Shown here: piece after piece, positions 1-9,461 of the stretch
Layout: the number at the start of each line of letters is the position of its first letter
Position numbering within the stretch: position 1 is the first letter of the stretch
NCBI RefSeq assembly: GCF_009711045.1
Contig: NZ_WMJX01000002.1
Span: 124,001-188,000, forward strand
Direction: 5' to 3'
Origin: Myroides albus
GTDB lineage: Bacteria; Bacteroidota; Bacteroidia; Flavobacteriales; Flavobacteriaceae
Length of the DNA stretch: 64,000 nt
Translations under genes and position numbers: made by a program
Notes under the pieces: model-generated
What the model was told of the DNA's origin: nothing
Database searches by the model: none
Seen by the model: only the letters and a program-made list of their open reading frames with translations

Positions 1-210
1 AATACGTGTTTTTTTTAAAGTTGATCAAATCCCTTACCCTTTTTAAAAACATCATTCACACAGCAGATTTTCAATTAAGTATTTGCAAATAGCAAAAAGT
101 ACATAATTGCTAACTCTACTGACATTTATTTACCTACTTACCACCTATTGCAGTAAAAAAAACAGAAAAAGCAAATTCAATCTTAAGCAACAAATGACAG
201 CAATACTTTA

Positions 211-1053
211 TCAATTCAAAACCTTTGTGAAGGTGAGCTGTTCTTCTTTTTTATTAAATACAATAGTCTTAATCATCACACCTGCGATTGGTTCGCTAAA
301 AACGAGATTATCTATCCTTCTTTGTTCAAGTATATGCCCTGTTTCATTCATTACTTCTTCTCTGATAGACATTGTATTAATTGATACATTAGAAACAATA
401 TGCCCGTCTTCGGCAACACCCTCTACCTCAATCTCGAAATTCGCTGAATAAGGATAATTAATAACAGCCGTCTTATCGTCAATTGCCACTAAGCGAATAT
501 CCCCAACTTCAGTATTTACCTTCGTTCTATCTTCAACTAAAATATAGGTTTTATAATCTTTCAGCTTAAAGCGAAAAGAAAGTGATACTGAACTCAAAAG
601 CCTTCTATCCATCACTCCAAAGACAAAATAACCCTTTTTCTGTTTATGGAACACCTCTTTTTCTATTCCCCGCAAAGGCAATCTTCCCAAGTCTTCTACT
701 CTAACAACATTATACTTATCACGCAACGAATTTACAGTAATCACCTTGCTATTACTATCCAATGTTGTACCATCAATAAACGCAACACTATTTATCAAAA
801 ATTGAGGATCAAAAATTTCCGTTTGACTCAAGGATTCATCGAGGCTAACTAAACTAAACTGCCCAGTAAAATCACACTCGACCGCCATCGTAGTACACTC
901 ATTCAGAACATCACTAATACGATCACTCAAGTTATCACCTGAAGACATACTTTCAACAACAGCATCGTTGAGCTCTTTATAAATGGCTTTTTGTCCAAAA
1001 CAACTTACTCCAATAAAAAAGAAAACAAACCCCTTAATAAACCTTTTTGCCAT
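211..1053 (-). CDS. Secreted protein of unknown function
   Basis: The 280-residue product begins with a basic stretch and a hydrophobic segment ending in CFGQ at about residue 20, which looks like a Sec signal peptide, so it is probably periplasmic or outer-membrane associated. The rest is a soluble, beta-rich sequence with no motif I recognise. It has two cysteines (in NECTTMAVEC, near residue 50) that could form a disulphide. The ATG start follows a gene-free upstream region, so the gene is probably transcribed alone. No function can be assigned. I am confident it is a real gene because of its length, its signal peptide and the absence of a better overlapping frame. Confidence 0.75.
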   Translation of the reverse strand: MAKRFIKGFVFFFIGVSCFGQKAIYKELNDAVVESMSSGDNLSDRISDVLNECTTMAVECDFTGQFSLVSLDESLSQTEIFDPQFLINSVAFIDGTTLDSNSKVITVNSLRDKYNVVRVEDLGRLPLRGIEKEVFHKQKKGYFVFGVMDRRLLSSVSLSFRFKLKDYKTYILVEDRTKVNTEVGDIRLVAIDDKTAVINYPYSANFEIEVEGVAEDGHIVSNVSINTMSIREEVMNETGHILEQRRIDNLVFSEPIAGVMIKTIVFNKKEEQLTFTKVLN

Positions 1054-1700
1054 AGCATTTATCGAATTAACTCCGTTTACAATTCTACACTAAGCGATAT
1101 CAAACAACTTTCAACTCCACATAGCACACAACATTTCTTCCTCTCATCAATACATCACCAACTAAATCAACTAATAAGAAACAAGTTATTGCAATCGCAA
1201 GAATCTTCCTTACAACTATCCTACCTATAATTCCAGATGTTAACAACCATACTCAACAACGCTTAAAAAGCCAATAACGAATAACTAAAAAACACCTTAA
1301 ATTATAATATATAAATATAATTATATTATTTTAACAATTAAGCATCACGCAAGACAATAGATTAAGATATTAATACTACCTGTTTTGGTATTCATTACCC
1401 TACCGAGAAAACCTCCTTCACTCACAACAAATGACCTATTCAATACCCACTGGCTATTGGCTCTACACCACTTCATACACTACTTGAAAATAAATGGTAC
1501 AATCAAGTATACAGAAATTCTATTCTGAATGGCATAGCCCTGAGCTCTAAGTCATTCCCTACTAAAAAAGCCATCGCCCTACAATCGCTTAACAGACCAA
1601 CCTCATCTCTACTTACTTTACTATCCACAAAAGCGAAGTATTTACTCCTCTACCCTATAAGTATAACCGCAGTGCTTTCATCTTGATCGTAGTTTGATCC

Positions 1701-1763
1701 CATAGTGGTCGCATAATTTTACCTATAAAGTATGCGACCACTATGCGATCACTATGCGACCAC
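1701..1763. repeat. Three tandem 11-bp repeats plus an inverted copy
   Basis: The unit tatgcgaccac occurs at 1731-1741 and 1753-1763, with a one-base variant (tatgcgatcac) at 1742-1752. The reverse complement gtggtcgcata lies at 1705-1715. The inverted pair extends to 15 bp (1701-1715 with 1731-1745) around a 15-nt loop. It is more GC-rich than the surrounding DNA. It could be a protein-binding array or a hairpin, and nothing nearby identifies the partner. Confidence 0.8.
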
Positions 1764-1980
1764 AAGCCGACCACCCCCTAAAATCTCAAAGCGAAAACAT
1801 TGATTTCTAAGCCATTATAACAATTCATTTACTACACATCAACATCCTATTTACAATCCACCTAAAGCACTCCCTGCTTTACCCTTAAAAACTTTACAAA
1901 CAAAAAAGTTTCCTGTAAAAAAATCACGCATCCCTTTAAAAACAAAGGATTACAAAAAACAAGAAACGAACAAACAAGTT

Positions 1981-2028
1981 AAAGTTTCCTTAAATAGATA
2001 GGAAACTTTTTTTACACAAAAGTTTCCT
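1981..2028. promoter_or_regulatory. Candidate TetR operator: repeated aaagtttcct sites
   Basis: The word aaagtttcct lies at 1981-1990, its inverse aggaaacttt at 2000-2009, and a third copy at 2019-2028. A further near copy (aaagtttcctgt) lies around 1905-1914. The first two form an inverted repeat with a 9-nt spacer, and the third abuts the -7 box of the TetR gene. This is the expected geometry for autoregulation by the adjacent repressor. The match of site to protein is inferred. Confidence 0.6.
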
Positions 2029-2031
2029 ACT

Positions 2032-2039
2032 TATCTTTG
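2032..2039 (+). promoter_or_regulatory. -7 promoter box of the efflux operon
   Basis: The sequence tatctttg fits the Bacteroidetes -7 consensus TAnnTTTG and lies 22 nt before the TetR start codon. No clear upstream TTG element is visible. It directly follows the third copy of the candidate operator. Confidence 0.6.
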
Positions 2040-2061
2040 ACTACTCAAAAAATTAAAAGTA

Positions 2062-2661
2062 ATGGAACAACAAATATTAGAAAAAGCAACACAAATGTTT
2101 TTGACACAAGGATTCAAAACTGTGACAATGGATGATATAGCAACTGAGTTGGGAATATCAAAAAAAACGATCTATCAACACTATTCATCCAAACCTGAAC
2201 TAATAGAAAAAAGCCTAACGAACATTAACCACAAGTTTCTGCAACAACTTGAGTCAACACTAAAATTGGATCAAGAAGCTATACCTGAAATTGTAGCCGC
2301 ACACAAAGACATCAATGATATTTTTTTAGTTGATTCATCAGGTTGTTTTTATCAATTAACGAAGTACTATCCAAAACTTGCACAGAAGCAGAAAGTCTTT
2401 CACGAAAAGAAATACGTTAAATTGATAGAGAAAAACTTAGAAAAAGGTATCAAAGAAGGAGTTTACCGCTCAGACATTGACATTGATTTTGTAGCGAGAT
2501 TCCACATTGCTTCTTTAGTGGCAATCGAAGACTTAGACTATTTCCCGGAATCCGAATACACCCATTCAGAAGTACATGCACTGCACTTAGAATACCACAT
2601 AAAAAGTATTGCTACTGAAAAAGGGCTAAAAATATTCAACAAACTATTTAAAGAACTCTAA
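2062..2661 (+). CDS. TetR/AcrR family transcriptional regulator
   Basis: The 199-residue protein has an N-terminal TetR DNA-binding domain. Residues 1-50 carry the typical pattern: a helix ending in FLTQGF, then TVTMDDIATELGISKKTIYQHY, the helix-turn-helix. The C-terminal 140 residues are helical and variable, as expected of the ligand-binding and dimerisation domain. It is the first gene of a four-gene unit with TolC, HlyD and RND genes, starting 15 nt before the next gene, so it probably represses this operon. The repeated aaagtttcct sites overlapping its promoter fit autoregulation. The inducing ligand is not predictable. Confidence 0.93.
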   Translation: MEQQILEKATQMFLTQGFKTVTMDDIATELGISKKTIYQHYSSKPELIEKSLTNINHKFLQQLESTLKLDQEAIPEIVAAHKDINDIFLVDSSGCFYQLTKYYPKLAQKQKVFHEKKYVKLIEKNLEKGIKEGVYRSDIDIDFVARFHIASLVAIEDLDYFPESEYTHSEVHALHLEYHIKSIATEKGLKIFNKLFKEL

Positions 2662-2676
2662 TATCACACCAATAAT

Positions 2677-3999
2677 ATGTATAGATACATACTTACTCTA
2701 CTCCTATCGAGCTTAACTATTCCTCTTTGTGCACAGACAAAAGAGTTAAGTTTAAAAAATGCTATACAATACGCCTTAGAACATAAAGCAGAGTCAAAGA
2801 TAGCTTCATTGGAAATTGAAAACAGTCAATATCAAATCGAAGAAGTTAGAGCGAATGCACTACCACACCTCAATGTAGAGGCCAATGTAGCAAATAACCC
2901 TTTAATACAAGAAATGCCATTGTCCTTAGGTGGTCAAACACAAATGATTCCCTTTAATTTAAAATGGAATTCACAAGCATCTGCCACTGTGACACAAGTC
3001 TTGTTTAACCAAGCAGTATTCATGGGATTAAAAGCGGCTCGTACAGCAAAGGAATTTTACATTATCAATAGAGAGTTATCTGATGAAGATATAATCGAAA
3101 AAGTTGCAACAACTTATTATCAAGTATTTCAATCAAAAGAACTTCAATCTACATTAGAAACAACAATTGCAAGTACTACAAGAATTAAAGACATCATTGA
3201 AGATCTACATAAAAATGGCCTCGCAACTAAAATAGACTTAGATCGAACTAAAGTTGCTCTTAGCAACCTAAAATCACAAAGACAGCAAGTAGTCAATGCG
3301 ATCGAACTACAACAAAATGCACTTAAGTTCTTTATGGGCATGGAATTGAGCTCACCGATTAGCTTAGCAGAGGATACTTTTCAGATTGATGAATCAGTCC
3401 TTCTTGTAGAGCCAAATGTCGAAAAGAGAACTGAACTTCAACTATTAGAAAAGCAAAAAGACTTGCTTCATTATAAAAAGAAAGCAACAATAGCAGATTA
3501 TTATCCGTCCTTAGCTGCATTTGGTACAATGAGTTATCAAGGTTTGGGGGACAAATTTGTTTGGGGAGGAAAGCCGACAGACGGGGTTTACTGGACAAGT
3601 AATGCAGTCATAGGAATAAGCCTAAAAATCCCAGTGTTTAATGGATTTGAGACACGCTCTAAAGTAAGACAAGTAGAGGTTGAACTGAAAAAAATAGACG
3701 TTCAATTAGAAGATACAAGACAAGCGTTAGATCTCTCTTTTAAGAATGCGCAAAAATCAATGGAAAACGCTTTGATAACCATTAATATTCAAAAAGACAA
3801 TGTCTCTTTAGCCAAAAGTATATTAGACAATATCCAAAATAATTACAAACAAGGATTAGCATCCCTTACTGACCTTCTAAATGCCGAAAATGCATTCACA
3901 GAAGCTGAGAACAATTATACAAATTCCCTATTAGAATATAAACTTGCAGAAGTACAGTTAATTAAAGCAAAAGGAGAATTAAAAAGTCTGATCGATTAA
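2677..3999 (+). CDS. TolC-family outer-membrane efflux protein
   Basis: This 440-residue protein has a signal peptide (MYRYILTLLLSSLTIPLCAQ) and two internally similar alpha-helical halves typical of the outer membrane efflux protein family. Hallmarks include the early NAIQYALEHKAE helix and, near the C-terminus, NYKQGLASLTDLLNAENAF, which resembles the conserved YxxGxxSxxDLLxAQ motif of TolC proteins. It would form the outer-membrane channel of the tripartite pump encoded by the next two genes. It lies 15 nt after the TetR gene and 21 nt before the adaptor gene. Family assignment is secure; the exported substrate is unknown. Confidence 0.95.
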   Translation: MYRYILTLLLSSLTIPLCAQTKELSLKNAIQYALEHKAESKIASLEIENSQYQIEEVRANALPHLNVEANVANNPLIQEMPLSLGGQTQMIPFNLKWNSQASATVTQVLFNQAVFMGLKAARTAKEFYIINRELSDEDIIEKVATTYYQVFQSKELQSTLETTIASTTRIKDIIEDLHKNGLATKIDLDRTKVALSNLKSQRQQVVNAIELQQNALKFFMGMELSSPISLAEDTFQIDESVLLVEPNVEKRTELQLLEKQKDLLHYKKKATIADYYPSLAAFGTMSYQGLGDKFVWGGKPTDGVYWTSNAVIGISLKIPVFNGFETRSKVRQVEVELKKIDVQLEDTRQALDLSFKNAQKSMENALITINIQKDNVSLAKSILDNIQNNYKQGLASLTDLLNAENAFTEAENNYTNSLLEYKLAEVQLIKAKGELKSLID

Positions 4000-4020
4000 A
4001 AACTACAACGTAACATTCAA

Positions 4021-5082
4021 ATGAAAAAAATAATAATATCCTTAGTCACTATCACCATCATTGGAGGTATTGTATATATATTGAACACAAATAAAACTAA
4101 AAACGATCAAGAGACAGCAATCGTTTCACAAAAGAGTGCTACTATATCCGTTCGAGCAGAAAAAGCACAGACAAAGAAGATTGATGCAAACTACAAGGCT
4201 AATGGAAACTTTGTCCCTGAACAGGAAGTCATGGTTTCGGCAGAAACTCCAGGTCGCATCATGAAAATATTAGTAGAAGAAGGAAGTAGAGTAAAAAAAG
4301 GTCAAACATTAGCGATAGTCAATGCTGATCAAATAAATATCCAATTGCAAAATGCTGAGTCTGCATATGCCACAGCAAAAGCAGATGCTGCGAGATTCGA
4401 GAGTGCATTTACAACAGGAGGAGTGACACAGCAGCAATTAGATCAAATACGACTTGTATTAAAAAATGCAGAAGCTAACTTAAACTCTGCAAAAATAACA
4501 GCTAATGACGCTAATGTAAAGGCTCCCATAGATGGCATTATAAATAAGAAACACATTGAACAAGGTACTTTTGTAGGTCCAGGTGCTCCGCTATTTGAGC
4601 TGGTAAACGTAAACAAACTAAAATTGCGTGTAAATGTTGATGAGAGCCATGTAGCAAATCTAACGGAAGGCGATAATATCAAAGTCAAAGCAAGTGTATT
4701 GCCAAATGATACCTTTTATGGTAAAATTAGTTTCATTGCGCCTAAAGCAGATGCTGCCTTGAACTTCCCAGTTGACTTAATTATAGAAAACAATAAAAAC
4801 GCCAAACTTAGAGCTGGTATGTATGGTTCTGCTTACTTTCAAGCAGACCAAGACACCAATACCCCTATTTTATTGGTACCGAGAAACGCTTTTGTAGGAA
4901 GTGTGAGTTCAAACCTAATCTACGTAGTACAAGACGAGAAAGCTGTAGGTAAAAAAGTTGTTTCGGGTAGAAACTTCGGAGACTTCGTTGAAGTATTAGA
5001 AGGAATACAAGAAGGTGATCTTGTGATAACGTCAGGTCAAATCAACTTAGTAGATAACAGTCCTGTATCAATCATTAATTAA
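4021..5082 (+). CDS. RND efflux periplasmic adaptor subunit (HlyD/MFP family)
   Basis: The 353-residue protein starts with a membrane anchor or signal segment (residues 4-22), followed by a split biotinyl-lipoyl domain (AETPGRIMKILVEEGSRVKKGQ). A short alpha-helical hairpin, the second lipoyl half (NVKAPIDGIINKKHIEQGTF) and beta-barrel and membrane-proximal domains follow. The C-terminal GDLVITSGQINLVDNSPV segment is typical of the family. It bridges the inner-membrane RND transporter and the TolC channel. The gene sits between those two genes with gaps of 21 and 22 nt, so the three are almost certainly co-transcribed. Confidence 0.95.
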   Translation: MKKIIISLVTITIIGGIVYILNTNKTKNDQETAIVSQKSATISVRAEKAQTKKIDANYKANGNFVPEQEVMVSAETPGRIMKILVEEGSRVKKGQTLAIVNADQINIQLQNAESAYATAKADAARFESAFTTGGVTQQQLDQIRLVLKNAEANLNSAKITANDANVKAPIDGIINKKHIEQGTFVGPGAPLFELVNVNKLKLRVNVDESHVANLTEGDNIKVKASVLPNDTFYGKISFIAPKADAALNFPVDLIIENNKNAKLRAGMYGSAYFQADQDTNTPILLVPRNAFVGSVSSNLIYVVQDEKAVGKKVVSGRNFGDFVEVLEGIQEGDLVITSGQINLVDNSPVSIIN

Positions 5083-5104
5083 CATCCTAAAAAGAGGATA
5101 AAGT

Positions 5105-8100
5105 ATGAAATTAGCAGAAATATCGATAAAACGCCCCAGCATAATAATAGTAATGTTTATTGCTCTATTATTAGGAGGTATATTCAGTTATAAGAACCTA
5201 AGTTATGAGTTAATTCCCAAATTCGAGGTTAATGTCATTACAGTTGCAACAGTTTACCCTGGTGCATCACCTTCTGAAATTGAAAATACAGTAACGAAAA
5301 AAATAGAAGATGCGGTAGCCTCATTAGAGAACGTAAAAAAAGTTGAGGCAATGTCTTTTGAGAGTTTATCCACGATAATGATCTACTTAAATGCTGAAGC
5401 CAATGTAGACTTATCTCTAAACGATGCGCAGCGAAAAATAAACGCAATCTTAAAAGATCTACCCAAAGATGTAGATCCGCCTTCACTACAGAAGTACTCT
5501 TTAAGTGATTTACCCATTATGGCATTAAGTGTAACGAGTAAATTAAACGAAAAAGAATTATACGATTTATTAGATAAAAAGATCCAACCTATCTTTTCAC
5601 GTATCAATGGTGTAGCCAAAGTTGAACTAATAGGAGGAGAAGAAAGACAAATACAAGTACTTTTGGACCCCAAGAAGATTGAAGGTTATGGGTTAAGTGT
5701 ACCAGCAGTACAACAGATGGTATTAGGGTCTAACCTTGACTTCCCTACTGGAAATGTCAAATCCCAAGATAAACAAACGCTAATTCGCTTGGCTGGAAAA
5801 TACAAAGATGTCCAAGAAATGCGAAACTTAGTGATAGCTTCACAAGGAGGAATAGATATTAGACTTCAAGACGTTGCGGATGTACAGGATGGTGTAAAAG
5901 AGATCGAAAAAATAGCTCGATTCAACCAACAGTCCACTATCCTAATGCAAATCATCAAGCAGTCGGACGCTAATGCAGTAACTATCAGTGAGCTAACAAG
6001 AGAGACAATCGATGAAGTTCAAAAGAACTATAGCGACCAGGATCTAAAATTTAAAGTCGCAAATGATACTTCCGAATTTACTTTAGAAGCAGCAGATGGA
6101 GTGATGTTTGATTTATTCCTTGCCATTGTTTTAGTAGCTTTTGTAATGCTATTCTTCTTGCACAGTTTACGAAATGCTGTCATAGTAATGATTGCTATTC
6201 CCCTTTCGTTAATTGCGACCTTCATCGGATTGTATTTATTCGGATATTCCCTCAACCTACTGAGTTTATTAGCACTGTCCTTGGTAGTAGGAATATTAGT
6301 TGACGATGCAATTGTGGTAATTGAAAATATCCACCGCCATATGGAAATGGGTAAAAACAAAGTAAGAGCATCTTATGACGGAGCTAAGGAGATTGGATTT
6401 ACGGTCACTGCCATAACACTTGTTATTGTAGTTGTATTCTTACCTATTGCCATGTCTTCAGGTCTTGTACCAAACATTATTAAGCAGTTCTGTGTAACAG
6501 TAATTATAGCGACAATGCTATCCTTATTGGTTTCGTTTACAATTGTTCCATGGCTATTCTCAAGATATGGTAAAATCGAAATCATCAAGCCAACAACAAT
6601 ATTTGGTAAGGTAATTCACTATTTCGAGAAGGGATTAAACTCCTTTACACATGCGATATCAGATTTATTAGTTTGGTCGCTAAAATCATTCAAGAATACA
6701 ATAATAGTGATGATTGTCGTAGGAATTTCTTTCTTTACAGCGATCGCCCTAATTCCAATGGGATATATTGGATTCGAATTTTTGCCAAAAACAGATAAAG
6801 GAGAATTCCTTGTACAGTTAGAATTAGACAAAGATGCTTCGGTACAACAAACAAATAAGGTTACACAAGAAGTAGAGGAATACTTGCGCACCAAGCCAGA
6901 GATAGTAGATATGATCACCACTGTAGGGCAATCGTCTGAAGGATACGGTGGTATTCAAGCGACAAAGTATAAATCCGAAATTCAAGTTATCCTTACAGAT
7001 AAAAAACTCCGTAAAGAAAACTCATTTATATATGCTGCCAAGCTTAAAAACGAACTTGTACCCTTGGTTGTAAATGCAAAAGTGAAAACAGTACCTATTG
7101 GAATTATTGGTGCCGAAGAAGCTCCAATCTCCTTAACCGTAACTGGCCCAACGCTGAATGAAGCAATGGACTTTGCGATTCAAGCAAAAGAACTCTTGGA
7201 AACAGTACCTGGAGCTATGGAGGTAAAATTAACTGCTGAAACAGGTAGTCCTGAAATCAACGTACAAGTAGACAGAGATAAAATGGCAGCCTTAGGTTTA
7301 GATATGTATACTGTTGGTATGACTATGCAAACGGCATTTAATGGAAATACAGACGGTAAGTTTAGAGCTGGAGAATACGAATATGACATAAATATCAGAT
7401 TTCAAGACTATGCAAGAACAACAATTGATGACGTAAAGGAGATTTCATTTACGAATCAAATGGGTCAACATATTAAACTCAGCCAATTTGCAGACATTAA
7501 TTATAGTTCGGGGCCGTCTGTGTTAGAGCGCAGGGATAAAACACCTTCTGTGACAATTAAATCACAAACGATCGGTCGTGATCCAGGCCAAATTGCAGAT
7601 GAATGGACGGCTCAATTTGACCAATTAGAGAAGAAAGCAGGAGTAAATTATCAATGGTCAGGTACAATGGAAGATCAACAAGAAGGTTTCGGAACATTGG
7701 GAATTGCCTTATTGGCAGCCATCATCTTAGTTTACTTGGTAATGGTCGCTTTATATGATAGCTTTTCTAAGCCCTTTATAGTAATCTTCTCTGTTCCATT
7801 ATCTTTTATTGGCGCTTTATTAGCGATGGCTCTTACTAATATTTCATTGAATATATTTACCATATTGGGAATTATTATGTTGATTGGACTTGTATGTAAA
7901 AATGCGATTCTATTAGTAGACTTTGCAAACCAAAAGGTAAAAGCTGGTGACAGTGTACACGATGCCTTGATAGCAGCAAACCACGCGCGTTTAAGACCTA
8001 TTTTAATGACGACAATTGCCATGGTTATAGGTATGATTCCAATTGCTATGGCAAAAGGAGCGGGTGCCGAAATGAACAACGGTTTAGCTGTAGTAATTAT

Positions 8101-8281
8101 AGGAGGATTACTATCATCACTTTTATTAACACTTGTGATTGTACCCATAGTTTACTCCCTATTTGATAAGATTAGTAATTTCTTTGGTAAAAAAGAAATT
8201 GTTGACTACAACTCTTTAATGACAGAAGACTTTGAATTCAATGAAGACTTCGTTGATGAATTTGCTTCGAAAAACAAATAA
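5105..8281 (+). CDS. RND family efflux transporter, AcrB-like inner-membrane pump
   Basis: At 1058 residues this is a full-length AcrB/MexB-type transporter. It has the expected layout: an N-terminal helix, a large periplasmic domain, a helix bundle, a second periplasmic domain and a second bundle. The proton-relay pair is present as D400-D401 in VGILVDDAIVVIENIHRH, and the partner lysine is K932 in LVCKNAILLVDFANQ. It uses the proton gradient to expel compounds through the adaptor and TolC genes upstream. It is the last gene of the operon, followed 20 nt later by a strong hairpin terminator. The sequence suggests drug or hydrophobic-compound export; metal-exporter (CusA-like) features are not apparent. 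Confidence 0.96.
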   Translation: MKLAEISIKRPSIIIVMFIALLLGGIFSYKNLSYELIPKFEVNVITVATVYPGASPSEIENTVTKKIEDAVASLENVKKVEAMSFESLSTIMIYLNAEANVDLSLNDAQRKINAILKDLPKDVDPPSLQKYSLSDLPIMALSVTSKLNEKELYDLLDKKIQPIFSRINGVAKVELIGGEERQIQVLLDPKKIEGYGLSVPAVQQMVLGSNLDFPTGNVKSQDKQTLIRLAGKYKDVQEMRNLVIASQGGIDIRLQDVADVQDGVKEIEKIARFNQQSTILMQIIKQSDANAVTISELTRETIDEVQKNYSDQDLKFKVANDTSEFTLEAADGVMFDLFLAIVLVAFVMLFFLHSLRNAVIVMIAIPLSLIATFIGLYLFGYSLNLLSLLALSLVVGILVDDAIVVIENIHRHMEMGKNKVRASYDGAKEIGFTVTAITLVIVVVFLPIAMSSGLVPNIIKQFCVTVIIATMLSLLVSFTIVPWLFSRYGKIEIIKPTTIFGKVIHYFEKGLNSFTHAISDLLVWSLKSFKNTIIVMIVVGISFFTAIALIPMGYIGFEFLPKTDKGEFLVQLELDKDASVQQTNKVTQEVEEYLRTKPEIVDMITTVGQSSEGYGGIQATKYKSEIQVILTDKKLRKENSFIYAAKLKNELVPLVVNAKVKTVPIGIIGAEEAPISLTVTGPTLNEAMDFAIQAKELLETVPGAMEVKLTAETGSPEINVQVDRDKMAALGLDMYTVGMTMQTAFNGNTDGKFRAGEYEYDINIRFQDYARTTIDDVKEISFTNQMGQHIKLSQFADINYSSGPSVLERRDKTPSVTIKSQTIGRDPGQIADEWTAQFDQLEKKAGVNYQWSGTMEDQQEGFGTLGIALLAAIILVYLVMVALYDSFSKPFIVIFSVPLSFIGALLAMALTNISLNIFTILGIIMLIGLVCKNAILLVDFANQKVKAGDSVHDALIAANHARLRPILMTTIAMVIGMIPIAMAKGAGAEMNNGLAVVIIGGLLSSLLLTLVIVPIVYSLFDKISNFFGKKEIVDYNSLMTEDFEFNEDFVDEFASKNK

Positions 8282-8301
8282 TCAGTTTACCTTGATGGTT
8301 A

Positions 8302-8340
8302 AAGTGAAGACATACCTAAAAAGTATGTCTTCACTTCTTT
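8302..8340 (+). terminator. Terminator of the RND efflux operon
   Basis: A perfect 14-bp stem (8302-8315 with 8323-8336) surrounds a 7-nt loop and is followed by a T-rich tail. It lies 20 nt after the RND stop codon and separates the operon from the AraC gene. Confidence 0.85.
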
Positions 8341-8408
8341 ATTAATCTATGTTAACTACTATTCATTAGAGAACTCATAAATTTACCATCCATTAAACAA
8401 AAGTCACC

Positions 8409-9305
8409 GTGCCAAGATCTCATATACAAGTATACTCACATAAAGATATCATTAAACGCTACGAGAATGTTTTAACCGATAAACGTTTAGCTGTCTTAGA
8501 CATTGGGCCAAAATACAAACAGTACTTTATTGTAAACAAACCATATCAATTCAATACATTCGGCCTTATTTTAGTTACCGCTGGTCAATGTGAAATTACC
8601 ATTAATTTGGAGCCCCGTGTCATCAAAAAAGACGACCTATTAGTAGTTCTCTCCAATCAGTTTTTTGAAATTAAAGAATTTTCTAAAGAATTTGCGGTAA
8701 AAACAACCTTCATAGATTCAGATCTATTTTTAGAAGCAGGTTTTCACCTTAAAGCTGATACATTGGTCCAATTTCTCTCTTCTGAGTATCCTAAAGTTAT
8801 CTCACTTGATCGAGCTTGCTTAAGAGAAGTTAACTACCACCTACACAAACTAAAGAAACTGGGGTACCTTAGTGATAACTTATTTGCAAAAAATCTTGTA
8901 CTACATCACTTTTCAATACTGATGTATGAAATTGGAAATTTTTATGGCAAATCGATACTTGAAAGAAATAAACCAAAACCCATACGAAAAGAAGAAATAA
9001 CAAAGCAATTCATCTACTTAGTCGCAACACATTTCAAAAAAGAACGCAGTGTACAATTTTATGCAGATCAATTGTATATCAGTAGAAAACACCTAACAAA
9101 GGTAATTGTAGAAGTTTTAAATAAAACGCCTAAACAATTCATATCTGATACCATTATTTTGGAAGCAAAAGTACTCTTAAGAAATCCCAAAACAACAATC
9201 ACTGAAATCGTATCAGAGTTGAATTTTACAGATGTTGCGATGTTCAGTAAATTCTTTAAAACGCATACGAAGATAGCCCCTTCTAAATTCAAAAATTTAT
9301 CATAA
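8409..9305 (+). CDS. AraC family transcriptional regulator
   Basis: The 298-residue protein has an N-terminal cupin-like sensing region and a C-terminal pair of AraC helix-turn-helix motifs (about residues 200-297). These include YADQLYISRKHLTKVI and the signature ITEIVSELNFTDVAMFSKFFKTHTKIAPSKFK. The start is GTG: an in-frame TAA lies 12 nt upstream and no ATG is available until well inside the cupin domain. It stands between the efflux operon terminator and the FabH-like gene, 156 nt before the latter, and might control either. The target is not known from sequence. Confidence 0.9.
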   Translation: MPRSHIQVYSHKDIIKRYENVLTDKRLAVLDIGPKYKQYFIVNKPYQFNTFGLILVTAGQCEITINLEPRVIKKDDLLVVLSNQFFEIKEFSKEFAVKTTFIDSDLFLEAGFHLKADTLVQFLSSEYPKVISLDRACLREVNYHLHKLKKLGYLSDNLFAKNLVLHHFSILMYEIGNFYGKSILERNKPKPIRKEEITKQFIYLVATHFKKERSVQFYADQLYISRKHLTKVIVEVLNKTPKQFISDTIILEAKVLLRNPKTTITEIVSELNFTDVAMFSKFFKTHTKIAPSKFKNLS

Positions 9306-9461
9306 TTTTATAGAAGCACTTGGTATAAAAACGTCTTTTTTACAAATTTAAACGTTTAATTATCTACTTAAAAAACAGAAAAAAGATAGACCTTTGAGGA
9401 GAAAAAGTCAACCCAAATTTGACTTCTTTTTATTGTTATTTGAAATAAAGATGCTATAAAA

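Larger units (their letters stand above)
1054..2061. other. 1-kb intergenic region without genes
   Basis: No convincing coding frame is present on either strand. The region holds an 11-bp repeat cluster at 1701-1763 and the promoter and operator repeats of the TetR gene at 1981-2040, listed separately. The rest is AT-rich sequence with no structure I can name. Confidence 0.6.

Noticed and set aside
107-451. Plus-strand frame of 114 codons opposite the secreted protein gene
   Set aside because: It is the antisense shadow of the 211-1053 gene, with an unusual composition and no recognisable feature.
991-1230. Plus-strand frame at the left intergenic edge
   Set aside because: Low-complexity Ser/His/Asn-rich translation, partly antisense to the secreted protein gene, without promoter.
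1701-1763. CRISPR-like repeat array
   Set aside because: The 11-bp units are contiguous, far too short and without spacers, and no cas gene is nearby.
7732-8148. Minus-strand frame of 138 codons inside the RND transporter gene
   Set aside because: Antisense shadow of a membrane-segment-rich coding region; the plus-strand frame is intact and family-typical.
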